DNA of 19,552 bases from a bacterium (GTDB taxonomy: Bacteria > Ratteibacteria > UBA8468 > B48-G9 > JAFGKM01): assembly GCA_029548585.1 (NCBI GenBank), contig JAKPNC010000093.1:1-19552 (forward strand), written 5' to 3'. Below are positions 1-8,252 of this stretch, piece by piece. The notes beneath the pieces were generated by a model. The model did not search any database and had not been told where the DNA came from. It was given only the letters and a program-made list of their open reading frames with translations. Position 1 is the first letter of the stretch, and each line of letters starts with the position of its first letter. Made by a program: the position numbers and the translations under genes.

Positions 1-435
1 CCTGGGAGAATCAGCCCATTTCCAATGGCCGGCCTTTGTGGCGTTCAAAGGCACGAAATCATCTATAAGCATCCTCGCTTCCTTCATATCCCTGCCGGGC
101 AGGGCAGCCCCTTTTTTCACTTCCGAGAGGTGTGCCCTGAAAGAAGTGTCTCCCGCCGGCACGAAAATGATTTCGATCTCCTTTTCTGAACGGCTGGCGA
201 TCTTCCTGATCTCACAACTCCTTCCCCGCGAATCTTCAATGTCCACGTTTATGTTTCCCACCCTCGCGCCGGAAGGATTTAGAAAGGTTACAGAAGCAAG
301 ATTCACGTGTTCAAAAGGCTCTCCCGGAAGGATCCCGATTCTGGCCTCGTACTGTCTCTCTTCCTGTCCGGCAAGGAACGTGCATGTGAAGACGGCGCAA
401 AGGAATATAAAAAGAACCTGTCCCGGTATTTTCAT
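1..435 (-). CDS. Partial exported protein, function unknown (C-terminus beyond window edge)
   Basis: An open frame of 145 codons runs without a stop from an ATG at 433-435 to the left edge of the window, so only the N-terminal part is visible. The start overlaps the stop of the upstream glycoside-hydrolase-like gene as ATGA (432-435), which fixes the start and implies coupled translation. Residues 7-23 form a hydrophobic signal-peptide core (VLFIFLCAVFTCTFLAG), with likely signal peptidase I cleavage after LAG. A Cys lies near the end of the core, but the flanking residues do not make a good lipobox. The mature part alternates beta-type hydrophobic and charged residues (NVDIEDSRG, EIEIIFVPAG) and could be an Ig-like or similar beta-sandwich domain. 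I do not recognise a family. Its place as third gene of an export operon suggests a job in the same envelope or extracellular carbohydrate process. Confidence 0.75.
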   Translation of the reverse strand, partial: MKIPGQVLFIFLCAVFTCTFLAGQEERQYEARIGILPGEPFEHVNLASVTFLNPSGARVGNINVDIEDSRGRSCEIRKIASRSEKEIEIIFVPAGDTSFRAHLSEVKKGAALPGRDMKEARMLIDDFVPLNATKAGHWKWADSPR

Positions 436-2681
436 TTCTTCCTCATCTTGATTGCTATGTCCCTGGTGAATTCCGGGATATCAATCTCCATGTTTTTTTC
501 TGACAGAATAACCTCTTTCTTGAAAAGGATGCTACCCCTGTAAGTGTCCCATGCTTCAAGGGAATATGTTCCCGGGGAAAAACTGTTGAACCTTATCCTG
601 CCGGCCTTTCCCGTCCACGTGTCGACAGGCCTTTTGTCATTGAATACCTTTTCAGCATAAACCCAGAAGAAACCCTCATTGCCGTTCTGTATGCCGATGA
701 CACCGATATCCTTTTCTCCCTGGGATATCTTTGCATCGGTAAGCTGGTATTTTTTCTCCCTCCGATCAACGCCTTTCCAGAATTCTGCAAGGGCCCTGTA
801 ATGGAAGTAGAGATCGAAATGGTCTATGAAAGGCCACCACCAGAAGAGGGCCGATCCCGTCATGGGAGTCATCGATGAAGCCCATATGCCGGCGTGAAGG
901 TTATTCTCAACGGAAGTCCTGTTTCTCCCTACCCCGTATTCGTTTATCAGCATCGGTTTTTCGAACGGTTTTCTCTTGGTGAAAAAATCAAGGACAAACT
1001 TCACCATCTCGGCGTTATAAGAGTTGCCCACAATCATCTCTATCTGGGGGATGGCCCAAACGACCGGGTCGGCATCTCTCCTGCAGTAATGTGTTGTTAT
1101 GGGGTGCTTGTAAGGATCTATGCGCCTTAAGTAGGGATGCATTGTCTCGTGCCATTTCTTCACGTTCTGGGTGTTGTAGTTAAGGGTGAGGTCAATCTCG
1201 TTCCAGAGCTCCCAGAAGACGATGTTTCTGGAGTACCCCCACCTTGAAATGATGTAATCCAGCCTTCTTCTGAAATATTCCATTGCCGTGCTGTCGGTGA
1301 AAAATTCATCAGCGCTTTTCAGCATACCGCCGTTGAGGATGTTATAGGGGTTGTCCCTCCATTCGGCGTCGGGCCTGCCGAACTGTCCATGGTTGATAAG
1401 AGTCAGGTCGACATATATATCGTTTTTTTCTGCGGAATCCAGCACATAATCGAGGCGCCAGGCGTTCTCGACGCTGTACCTGCCAAGCCCCCTGTAATGC
1501 GGGGCGTAATATGGATTCCATTCTATCCCGGCCCACCATGCCGACATCCATATCCTGGCGTAATTCTCCCCGTTTGCGCTCATCTTCCTGAAGTAATCGT
1601 CGTAAGCGGAAGTTCCCATCCTTTTCGGAGGTTCGAATTCGTACCTGTAGGGGCTTCTCTGGTCGTCATCCGACCGGAGCGTGTGACCTATCGGATAGAA
1701 GAACTGCCCGTTCTGGAAAGAGAGGTAGAAGGGATCCTTCCTGTCCCACCTGACGAATCCTTTTTTCCTTGACCTTTCGGCTGTAAACCTGCCGTCTTCC
1801 ATCCCGGATACCCTTATGCCGTTCCTGTATACCCCGATGGAGTATATGTGGCTGCCTTCTTCCTGCGGGGTATACCTCAGTTTCCAAAAACAGGTTCCGT
1901 AAGGATACAGGTTTTCGCCGTCGCTCTCAAGTTGGCGCAGGTAATCGTGGAAATAGAACGCATTGACCTCGGAAACCTTCCCGGATGGGGACGTGAACTT
2001 TCCGGCAATCTTGAACTCCCCTGTATCGAATGGATTTGAGGGAACGTATGAAGAGCTGAAAGATATTTCGTATTTCTCGAATGTCCTGGCGTTTACCCTG
2101 GGAACCTCGAAATTGTAAAGGTAAATTTTCCTGTCAGGGAGGCTTGTCCTGACAAGCTCAAAGGAATCAATGAAGACCGGGCCCGTGTACTTTTTCTGGA
2201 AGAAGAAGATGATCCCGAATTCGCCGATATCCATTGCGGAGTGGCTGTCCCAGCTCTTCAGGTGGTTGAGAGGCTTCCATTCGAATGAAGCGGGGGATAC
2301 GTCTATGTTTATCTCCCTGCTTTCCCCGCCCCTCAACCTGAATAGCCCTGTTTCGAACCAGTTCCATTCACTGTCCTTGATGTAACACTTGAAAGAAATC
2401 TCAGAAAGCCCGCGGTCTGGAAGGCAGACGTTGAATTTTACGAAACGGCAACCACCGAGGTCCATGCTTTCCGGGTATGCAACCCACGCGGTCTCCGAAT
2501 CTCTTGACATTATCTCCAGTGACCGGGATCCGCTGAAGGGATGAAGAAGCGAAGACCTGAGTTCCTGGCCTTCAACCTTGCTCTGCCAGTTGTCAACCCC
2601 GTTCTCGAAATCGGACATTACCTGGGCAAACCCGCTGAAACAGGTAATAATAACCAATAAAGCCCCAATGATCGCTTTCAT
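432..2681 (-). CDS. Secreted glycoside-hydrolase-like protein with CBM-like, DUF5060-like and TIM-barrel domains
   Basis: This is a 749-residue protein. A signal peptide occupies residues 1-20 (hydrophobic core ending FSGFAQ). Residues about 23-178 resemble a CBM11-like jelly roll (DFENGVDNWQ start). Residues about 190-300 look like the Ig-fold DUF5060 domain that precedes many glycosidase barrels (SNPFD, FTSPSGK, AFYFHDY). Residues about 305-640 look like a (beta/alpha)8 barrel of the GH5/DUF4038-like clan. WELWNEID puts the likely acid/base at Glu495, and MLINEYG puts the likely nucleophile at Glu581. Residues about 655-745 are a C-terminal beta domain. Aromatic clusters (ARIWMSAWWAG, ALFWWWPF) suit a sugar-binding cleft. 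It should act in the periplasm or outside the cell on a plant or microbial glycan, but the substrate cannot be read from sequence. It is coupled by ATGA overlaps to the TPR gene upstream (2678-2681) and the partial gene downstream. The clan assignment is from motifs only. Confidence 0.85.
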   Translation of the reverse strand: MKAIIGALLVIITCFSGFAQVMSDFENGVDNWQSKVEGQELRSSLLHPFSGSRSLEIMSRDSETAWVAYPESMDLGGCRFVKFNVCLPDRGLSEISFKCYIKDSEWNWFETGLFRLRGGESREINIDVSPASFEWKPLNHLKSWDSHSAMDIGEFGIIFFFQKKYTGPVFIDSFELVRTSLPDRKIYLYNFEVPRVNARTFEKYEISFSSSYVPSNPFDTGEFKIAGKFTSPSGKVSEVNAFYFHDYLRQLESDGENLYPYGTCFWKLRYTPQEEGSHIYSIGVYRNGIRVSGMEDGRFTAERSRKKGFVRWDRKDPFYLSFQNGQFFYPIGHTLRSDDDQRSPYRYEFEPPKRMGTSAYDDYFRKMSANGENYARIWMSAWWAGIEWNPYYAPHYRGLGRYSVENAWRLDYVLDSAEKNDIYVDLTLINHGQFGRPDAEWRDNPYNILNGGMLKSADEFFTDSTAMEYFRRRLDYIISRWGYSRNIVFWELWNEIDLTLNYNTQNVKKWHETMHPYLRRIDPYKHPITTHYCRRDADPVVWAIPQIEMIVGNSYNAEMVKFVLDFFTKRKPFEKPMLINEYGVGRNRTSVENNLHAGIWASSMTPMTGSALFWWWPFIDHFDLYFHYRALAEFWKGVDRREKKYQLTDAKISQGEKDIGVIGIQNGNEGFFWVYAEKVFNDKRPVDTWTGKAGRIRFNSFSPGTYSLEAWDTYRGSILFKKEVILSEKNMEIDIPEFTRDIAIKMRKK

Positions 2682-4972
2682 TTTCTTTCAACCTTTTCCG
2701 CCAGGTTAACGGTCTTTTCCTTCTTCCTGGAAATCTCAGCGCAGACCAGTGATGTCCCGGCCTTAAGTGATATCTCTCCCCATTCAATCAAGCCTTCCTT
2801 AATGACTGCCTTCAAATTCTCCCCGGGAAGTTTTCTGACGGCCTTAACTTCCGGGTAGTAACCCATTATGTCTGCCCGGGCAGGGTAAACCATCCGTATA
2901 TTAAGGATGCCTGACCTGTTTTCAAAAACCCATCGGGAGTTCCCCGAATAGTCGGGTTTCGGCGTGATGCCATCCTTTCGCATGGACAAGGACGGGTTCA
3001 GTACCGAGATCTGCCATCCTTCGGAGGGCAGCAGGATCTCTATCTCGGAAACAAGTTCGCCGCCTTCAAAGAAAGATTTCCGTTCTATCTTCATTCCCTC
3101 CGGAAACCCTTCCTTCCAGGGGTATATAACGCTGAAAAGGCTGACCGGCCTCCACCTGTCCGGGACAGAAAAGGTTTCTGACTTCCACCTTGCAAGGAAT
3201 CCTTTGCCGTCCGGCTGGAAAATCGTGTATGGCTCTGCGAGGGAGGGCGTTCCTGACACTTTCATATCAAGCTTGAAAGGGAAGAGAGACCTTTCAGCCG
3301 AAACAGGGTATACTCCGGCTCTTATCACCTGCCTTGAAAGCCCTTCTGAACCTGCGCCGATTCCAGGCATCGTTGAAAAGAATTCCTCGGATTCAGTGAG
3401 GGAAATCATGACGCATTCAGGTGTCCCGGATTGAAGGGGAATCTCCGTGTATCCGCCAATCATCTCGGAAAGCCTGTCCCTTGTCCGCTGGTTCTTCGTT
3501 TTCTCCTGGATTTCCCTGAGCATCGTTATGCCCTCGTCGTATGTGCCGGAATTCAGAAGGGATTCACCCAGCATCATTTGCAGGTTTTCGTTGCCCGGAG
3601 ATTTTTCTGCAAGCTTTCTGAGCAGCAGGTTGGCTTCCGCGTGTTTTCCCTGGCGCCCGTATATTCTGGCAAGCTCCATGGATGCATTGATGTCCCTGCT
3701 TTCTTTCATCTCCTCAAGGATCTTTTCCGCCATATCATCCTGTCCAAGGTTGTTGGCATATGTCATGGCAACGTCGAACATTACGCTTTTGGATATGACG
3801 CTCCCGGGATATTTCGCCGCAAACGCCGTATACTTTTCTATCTTCTCTTTCAGAAACTCGTCCGTCTCCTCGCCGGCCGAATTAAACATTGTGTCGAGAA
3901 GAAGCTTCTCGTACTCCGGCTTTTTCTCTTCGGGGATGCTTTTCTCTATGATATCCTGCAGGATCTTCTGCAGGCTTGAGAAGATCTCCTGCCTGTCATC
4001 CCTGTTCCTGTTTTCCTGGAGTATGCGCCGGGCCATGGGGATAGCCTGGGGGGAAAGCGGATGGTTTTGAATGTATCCCATGTAAAGACGGTGCCTGTCG
4101 GGAATATCCCTGTTTATCCTGTTTATTATGTCCATGGTGATCGAGCCGCCGGTCTTATTCTCCTCTTCCAGCAGAAGGGCCGAACTGAAGCCTTCACTGT
4201 ACCTGTTTTGAACCAGAAGGGAGTAAACGGCCAGGATATCCGCCGAAAGCCTGTTCTTCTGCCTCAGGGATTCGGCGGCCTTGAGCCTGTCAGGAGTTAT
4301 CCTGGTCAGGCAATAGGCAGACATGGATATTGTCCTCCAGTTGTTTGCGGGGCTTTCAAGGAACCTGAGAAAATATTCTTCGGCGGCCTTGTAGGAACCG
4401 GATTCGTACTCAGACATGCCTATCCTTTCAAGAAGGCTGTTATTGGAAGGATTCTCTTCGAGCGCCTTCCGGAAGAGGCCGGCGGCTTTTGCGTAATCCT
4501 TGTTGCGGAACAACTCGCTTGCCCTGGCTGACCTGGCGGCCGAAACGGCGTTGCTGACAGCAGGGGAAATTCTCGAGAACTGCTTGCTTTCTTTTATCCT
4601 GTCAAGTATCCTGCTTCCCTTCTCCATCGTGTCGTCCCACCTCTTCTCTGACCTGTATGCTGCAAGGAGAAAATTGACGGATTCCCTGTACATCCCTGGA
4701 TTTGCAAGCTCTTCTTCCAGGAGGTATCTCTCGAGGTGGGGAATGGCTCCGGAAAACATCTTGAGGTTGTACAGGGAGGCGCCCAGGTAGTAGTGTATAA
4801 CTCCTTTTTCTGTTTCCTCCCCGAGGGCTTTCTCAAGGTTTTCCGTCGCGCTCCTGTAGTCTCTTGCTTTAAAAAAATCAACGCCCCTGTTAAAATAGGT
4901 ATTGTCTGAAAGGAGATTAAAGCATATAATACAAAAGAAAAACAAGATTGTTTTCTTGACTATATTGTTCAT
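2678..4972 (-). CDS. Exported TPR-repeat protein with unrecognised beta-rich C-terminal region
   Basis: Starting at the ATG at 4970-4972 the protein has 764 residues. The frame stays open to 5038, but the later ATG directly precedes a signal peptide (MNNIVKKTILFFFCIICF) and lies downstream of the candidate promoter, so it is preferred. Residues 1-22 are the export signal. Two of the hydrophobic residues are Cys, but there is no clear lipobox. Residues about 25-505 contain repeated 34-residue helix pairs with TPR signatures (YFNRGVDFFKARDYRSA, AAGLFRKALEENPSN, AEEYFLRFLESP, ARIYGRQGKHAEANLLLRKL). Residues about 506-764 change to a beta-rich, aromatic-rich region with no family I can name. The gene heads the operon and is coupled to the glycoside-hydrolase-like gene by an ATGA overlap. 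A role as a periplasmic scaffold or partner for that enzyme is inference. Confidence 0.82.
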   Translation of the reverse strand: MNNIVKKTILFFFCIICFNLLSDNTYFNRGVDFFKARDYRSATENLEKALGEETEKGVIHYYLGASLYNLKMFSGAIPHLERYLLEEELANPGMYRESVNFLLAAYRSEKRWDDTMEKGSRILDRIKESKQFSRISPAVSNAVSAARSARASELFRNKDYAKAAGLFRKALEENPSNNSLLERIGMSEYESGSYKAAEEYFLRFLESPANNWRTISMSAYCLTRITPDRLKAAESLRQKNRLSADILAVYSLLVQNRYSEGFSSALLLEEENKTGGSITMDIINRINRDIPDRHRLYMGYIQNHPLSPQAIPMARRILQENRNRDDRQEIFSSLQKILQDIIEKSIPEEKKPEYEKLLLDTMFNSAGEETDEFLKEKIEKYTAFAAKYPGSVISKSVMFDVAMTYANNLGQDDMAEKILEEMKESRDINASMELARIYGRQGKHAEANLLLRKLAEKSPGNENLQMMLGESLLNSGTYDEGITMLREIQEKTKNQRTRDRLSEMIGGYTEIPLQSGTPECVMISLTESEEFFSTMPGIGAGSEGLSRQVIRAGVYPVSAERSLFPFKLDMKVSGTPSLAEPYTIFQPDGKGFLARWKSETFSVPDRWRPVSLFSVIYPWKEGFPEGMKIERKSFFEGGELVSEIEILLPSEGWQISVLNPSLSMRKDGITPKPDYSGNSRWVFENRSGILNIRMVYPARADIMGYYPEVKAVRKLPGENLKAVIKEGLIEWGEISLKAGTSLVCAEISRKKEKTVNLAEKVERK

Positions 4973-4996
4973 GTTACAGTCTCTTCTATTCTCTAT

Positions 4997-5026
4997 AAGA
5001 TACCCTAACAGGGTTAAAAATGTCAA
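4997..5026 (-). promoter_or_regulatory. Candidate sigma70-like promoter of the TPR/glycosidase operon, with palindrome in spacer
   Basis: On the minus strand a perfect -35 TTGACA (5021-5026) is followed after 18 bp by TATCTT (4997-5002, four of six matches to TATAAT). Transcription would begin near 4990, leaving about a 20-nt leader before the ATG at 4972. The spacer holds an inverted repeat, ACCCT-AAC-AGGGT (5002-5014 on the plus strand), a possible repressor site. The call is by consensus match only. Confidence 0.5.
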
Positions 5027-5055
5027 TTCCGGGGGCAATACATTACGGAGGCAAA

Positions 5056-5970
5056 ATGTCAGATCTTACGTTTCGTGAAATAGAAATTGAAGACAGGGAT
5101 AAGGTGAATGACTGCCTGGAAAAGAGCGGTTTTATGTCAAGCGAGTATTCCTTTCCCAACCTTTTTATATGGAGGCGCCGTTTCGGATACAGGATTGCCC
5201 TGCATGCCGGATTCCTTTTCATCATGGTCCAGGACGGCAACGACAGTTATTATTTTTACCCTGCGGGGGAAGGGGATATCGGTGAGGCCATAAAAGCCAT
5301 ATCTGCAGATTCGGCATCCAAGGGATCGAGAGGCTACATTACCTCGGCAACCAGGGAGAACACGCTCCTTCTTGAAAGCATCTTTCCGGGAAGGTTCCGG
5401 TTTGCAGCGCACAGGGATTATTCCGATTATATATACAACGCCGACGACCTCATTAATCTTCCTGGCAGAAAATACCATTCAAAGAGAAACCACATAAGCA
5501 GGTTTATAGAAGAATACGGGCAGATTGTCTACCAGGATATAGATTCCGGAAACCTGGAAGAATGCCGTTCTGCATACGGGCAGTGGCTCGAGGAAAAAAA
5601 AGATAAGGGTGAAGATCCGAAATCCTTTTCCGACGAAGCAACAGCCATGGAGGAGTGTTTCAGCCATTACCGTTCTATCGGCATGAAGGGCGGGCTGATA
5701 AGGGCAAGGGGGCGGCTCTGCTCTTTTTCATTCGGCAGCAGGATAAACAGTGAGACTTTCGGAATACACATAGAGAAATCTCTCATAGAATGCCAGGGCG
5801 GATACGCAACGATAAACAGGGAGTTTGCGGCAAGGCATGCCGCCGATTTCAGGTATATAAACAGGGAAGAGGATCTTGGCATAAAGGGATTGAGAAGGGC
5901 AAAACTTTCTTACCATCCTGTCATGCTCCTGGAGAAATATACCGCTCCCCTTGAGGGAGCAAATCCATGA
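5056..5970 (+). CDS. DUF2156 family protein (LPG synthase C-terminal / GNAT-like acyl or aminoacyl transferase)
   Basis: The ATG at 5056 is chosen because GGAGG sits four bases upstream (5047-5051). An upstream in-frame ATG at 5020 has no ribosome site. The product is 304 residues, normal for a stand-alone DUF2156 protein. Signatures are the N-terminal YSFPNLFIWR segment (about 31-40), the central NLPGRKYHSKRNHI motif (about 134-147) and the C-terminal RYINREEDLGIKGLRRAK (about 269-286). Together these are typical of the PF09924 fold shared with the catalytic domain of lysyl-phosphatidylglycerol synthase, a double-GNAT relative. There are no membrane segments, so it is probably cytoplasmic. 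The reaction of the stand-alone members is not established. It is coupled to the following GNAT gene by an ATGA overlap (5967-5970) and is the first gene of a five-gene plus-strand run. Confidence 0.85.
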   Translation: MSDLTFREIEIEDRDKVNDCLEKSGFMSSEYSFPNLFIWRRRFGYRIALHAGFLFIMVQDGNDSYYFYPAGEGDIGEAIKAISADSASKGSRGYITSATRENTLLLESIFPGRFRFAAHRDYSDYIYNADDLINLPGRKYHSKRNHISRFIEEYGQIVYQDIDSGNLEECRSAYGQWLEEKKDKGEDPKSFSDEATAMEECFSHYRSIGMKGGLIRARGRLCSFSFGSRINSETFGIHIEKSLIECQGGYATINREFAARHAADFRYINREEDLGIKGLRRAKLSYHPVMLLEKYTAPLEGANP

Positions 5971-6845
5971 TCGTCCGCTCGTCGGGCCGGTACGTGCCCC
6001 AGCTCATGGAGATATGGAAATCCGTTTTCGGGGATTCCGACGAATACATCCGCCTCTTTTTTGAAAGGATGTATTCCCACGCCGAAAGCCTGCTTCACGT
6101 TGAAGGCGAAAAGGTGTTGTCTATGCTTTTCTTCCCCAGGTGCAGCATCAGGGTACTGGGAAGAGTGTACAGGGCGGGTTACGTGTGCGGCGCGGCAACC
6201 CTCCCGGAAGCCAGGGGAAAAGGACTCATGGACGGCCTTCTCAAAACATCCTTCCACCTGATGTTGGAAAGGGGGGATTCCTTTTCCGTTCTCATACCCG
6301 GGGATGATAATCTTTATGGATTCTACTCGAAGTACGACTACAGGGCTCTTTTCAAACGGGGCGTGGCAACCTATTCTGCAAATGCTTTCCGGGCGGCCGG
6401 GCGCGGAAGGCTTTCACTGGTAAAGACTGATGACGCCTCCGCCATAAGTTCCCTGTACAGCGAGATTGTTTCTGACATGGAGGTTGTCGTATTGAAAGAT
6501 GAACCCGCCTACCGCCTGGTTATGGATGTTTACAGCACTTACGGCTCAATATACCTGGTGATGGACGGCCGGAAGGCGGAGGGATACGTTTTCTGCCAGT
6601 ACCATGAGGGCGAGAAGGTCCTTTTCGCCAAGGAGATGATGTCCCGCCGGGACATCCTTGACGAGACAGCGGGAATGCTTGCCGATATTTTCAGGCCGGG
6701 CAAGGTTGTCGTTGAGGGGCCGTACCGGAGCGGGACGGGTTTTCCCGGAGTTAAAAGGACCGGCATGCTGAAAGTCCTGGACGGATCGTTTGAAGCCTCG
6801 GATCTCGACAGGGGATACCCTTACATGAACATGATGCTTGACTGA
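5967..6845 (+). CDS. GNAT family N-acetyltransferase
   Basis: This 292-residue protein has an acetyl-CoA binding motif A at about residues 76-90 (AATLPEARGKGLMDG), with the Arg-x-x-Gly-x-Gly-type loop that holds the CoA pyrophosphate. It is preceded by the beta-strand pair typical of the fold (RAGYVCG). The LYGFYSKYDY stretch (about 116-125) matches the late alpha4/beta-strand region of GNATs, where a Tyr often acts as general acid. The C-terminal half (about 150-290) looks like a second, degenerate GNAT or sterol-carrier-like lobe, as in two-domain Eis-type enzymes, but this is less sure. The acceptor substrate is unknown. Translation starts within the stop of the DUF2156 gene (ATGA), so the two proteins are probably made together. 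Confidence 0.82.
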   Translation: MIVRSSGRYVPQLMEIWKSVFGDSDEYIRLFFERMYSHAESLLHVEGEKVLSMLFFPRCSIRVLGRVYRAGYVCGAATLPEARGKGLMDGLLKTSFHLMLERGDSFSVLIPGDDNLYGFYSKYDYRALFKRGVATYSANAFRAAGRGRLSLVKTDDASAISSLYSEIVSDMEVVVLKDEPAYRLVMDVYSTYGSIYLVMDGRKAEGYVFCQYHEGEKVLFAKEMMSRRDILDETAGMLADIFRPGKVVVEGPYRSGTGFPGVKRTGMLKVLDGSFEASDLDRGYPYMNMMLD

Positions 6846-6860
6846 TAGTTGGAGGATCAG

Positions 6861-8252
6861 ATGTATCTTGAACACGTATACAGTAAAGGACTTGCCCATT
6901 CTTCTTATGTTGCCGGAAGCGGGAATACCTGCGTAGTAGTAGATCCGACCAGGAATATCAGCAGATATCTGGAGATAGCCTCTTCAAGCGGCATGAGTAT
7001 TGCCGCTGTTCTGGAAACCCATCTCCATGCGGATTTCATATCAGGACACATCGAGCTTGCGGAAGCAACCGGCGCCAGGATATACGCCCCTGCTTCGGCC
7101 GGATGTTGCTTTCCTCATGTTCCACTTTCAGACGGGGAAACGGTTTCTATCGGGAAGCTATCTTTCCGCCTTATCAATACTCCCGGTCATACCCCGGAAT
7201 GTGCAATATATGTCGTATCAGATATGGAAAGAGGCCAGGATCCGGTTTTAGTCTTCACGGGTGATACCCTTCTGGTGGGAGACGCAGGAAGGCCTGATCT
7301 CTTCCCTGAAAAGAAAGAACTTCTTGCCGGGCAGTTATACCACAGCCTTGAGAGGATAAGGAATCTTCCGGACCGGCTCGAGGTATACCCGGCTCACGGC
7401 ATGGGGTCTCTCTGCGGAAGGTCTCTCTCCGCAAAGCTTTCTTCCACCATAGGCAACGAGAAGATATATAATTACGCTCTCGGTTACAGGGATCCTTCTG
7501 AATTCATTAAGTCCCTCCTTGAGAATATGCCCGCTGCGCCTGACCATTTCGCGAGATGTTCCGGGATAAACCGCCTTGGACCGCCCCTTATATCCTCCCT
7601 GCTGAAGCCCCGCAGGCTCTCTTCGAAAGAGGCTTACGGTCTCATTGAAGATGGGGCTATTCTTCTCGACACGAGGAACTACCTCCATTTTGCATCCCTC
7701 CACGTCAGGGGGGCATACAGCATTGACAGGGAAGGCAACCTTCCCCTTTTTGCCGGATGGGTACTGCCGCCTGACAAGGATCTTATCCTGTTTGACGGGC
7801 AGGACGATCTTTCCCGGGATGTTCTCGATGCACTCTACAGTGTGGGAATAGATAATGTTGCCGGCTACTTAACCGGCGGGATGGATGCATGGGTCGCTTC
7901 GGGACTGCCGTCGGACAGCGTGGCCATCCTCACTCCCGTCAGGCTGAAGGAGTTAATAGACCGGGGTGGGGAGGGACAGATGGTAATAACGGATAACAGG
8001 CTCAGGAAGGAATGGTTTTCCGGCAGGATAGAGGGAAGCATATCCATGCCGGCGCCTGATGTGAGGACGGGTTACGCCCTCCTTCCGGAAGGATGTAATA
8101 TCGTTACGGTTTGCGGAAGCGGGGCCCGTTCAATGATGGCAGCCAGTATTCTCAAGCAGAAGGGGTTTCAATCCGTCTCTAACCTGGCCGGGGGTATCGG
8201 TGCATGGCTAAACTCGGGTTTCAATCTCGAAAAGGATGGAACTGATGCATGA
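6861..8252 (+). CDS. Persulfide dioxygenase-like metallo-beta-lactamase fold protein with two rhodanese domains
   Basis: The start is the ATG at 6861, with GGAGG five bases upstream (6851-6855); an in-frame TTG at 6849 is less likely. The product is 463 residues. Residues 1-240 are a metallo-beta-lactamase domain of the glyoxalase II/ETHE1 type: THLHADF (His54, His56, Asp58), TPGHTPE (His110), FTGDTL (Asp135) and YPAHG (His179). His, His and Asp would hold the single iron of a persulfide dioxygenase. Residues about 250-350 form a rhodanese domain lacking the active Cys (LFDGQDD where the loop belongs). Residues about 355-455 form a second rhodanese with an intact CxxGxR loop, Cys418 (VCGSGARS). 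This layout is that of CstB-type enzymes, which turn persulfide sulfur into thiosulfate or sulfite. Two sulfur-transport membrane proteins follow directly. It is probably cytoplasmic. Confidence 0.88.
   Translation: MYLEHVYSKGLAHSSYVAGSGNTCVVVDPTRNISRYLEIASSSGMSIAAVLETHLHADFISGHIELAEATGARIYAPASAGCCFPHVPLSDGETVSIGKLSFRLINTPGHTPECAIYVVSDMERGQDPVLVFTGDTLLVGDAGRPDLFPEKKELLAGQLYHSLERIRNLPDRLEVYPAHGMGSLCGRSLSAKLSSTIGNEKIYNYALGYRDPSEFIKSLLENMPAAPDHFARCSGINRLGPPLISSLLKPRRLSSKEAYGLIEDGAILLDTRNYLHFASLHVRGAYSIDREGNLPLFAGWVLPPDKDLILFDGQDDLSRDVLDALYSVGIDNVAGYLTGGMDAWVASGLPSDSVAILTPVRLKELIDRGGEGQMVITDNRLRKEWFSGRIEGSISMPAPDVRTGYALLPEGCNIVTVCGSGARSMMAASILKQKGFQSVSNLAGGIGAWLNSGFNLEKDGTDA

Noticed and set aside
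3431..4070. Two long plus-strand open frames (182 and 207 codons) opposite the TPR gene
   Set aside because: Both lie wholly antisense to a gene with clear TPR repeats and a signal peptide, have no family motifs, and owe their length to the codon use of the real gene.
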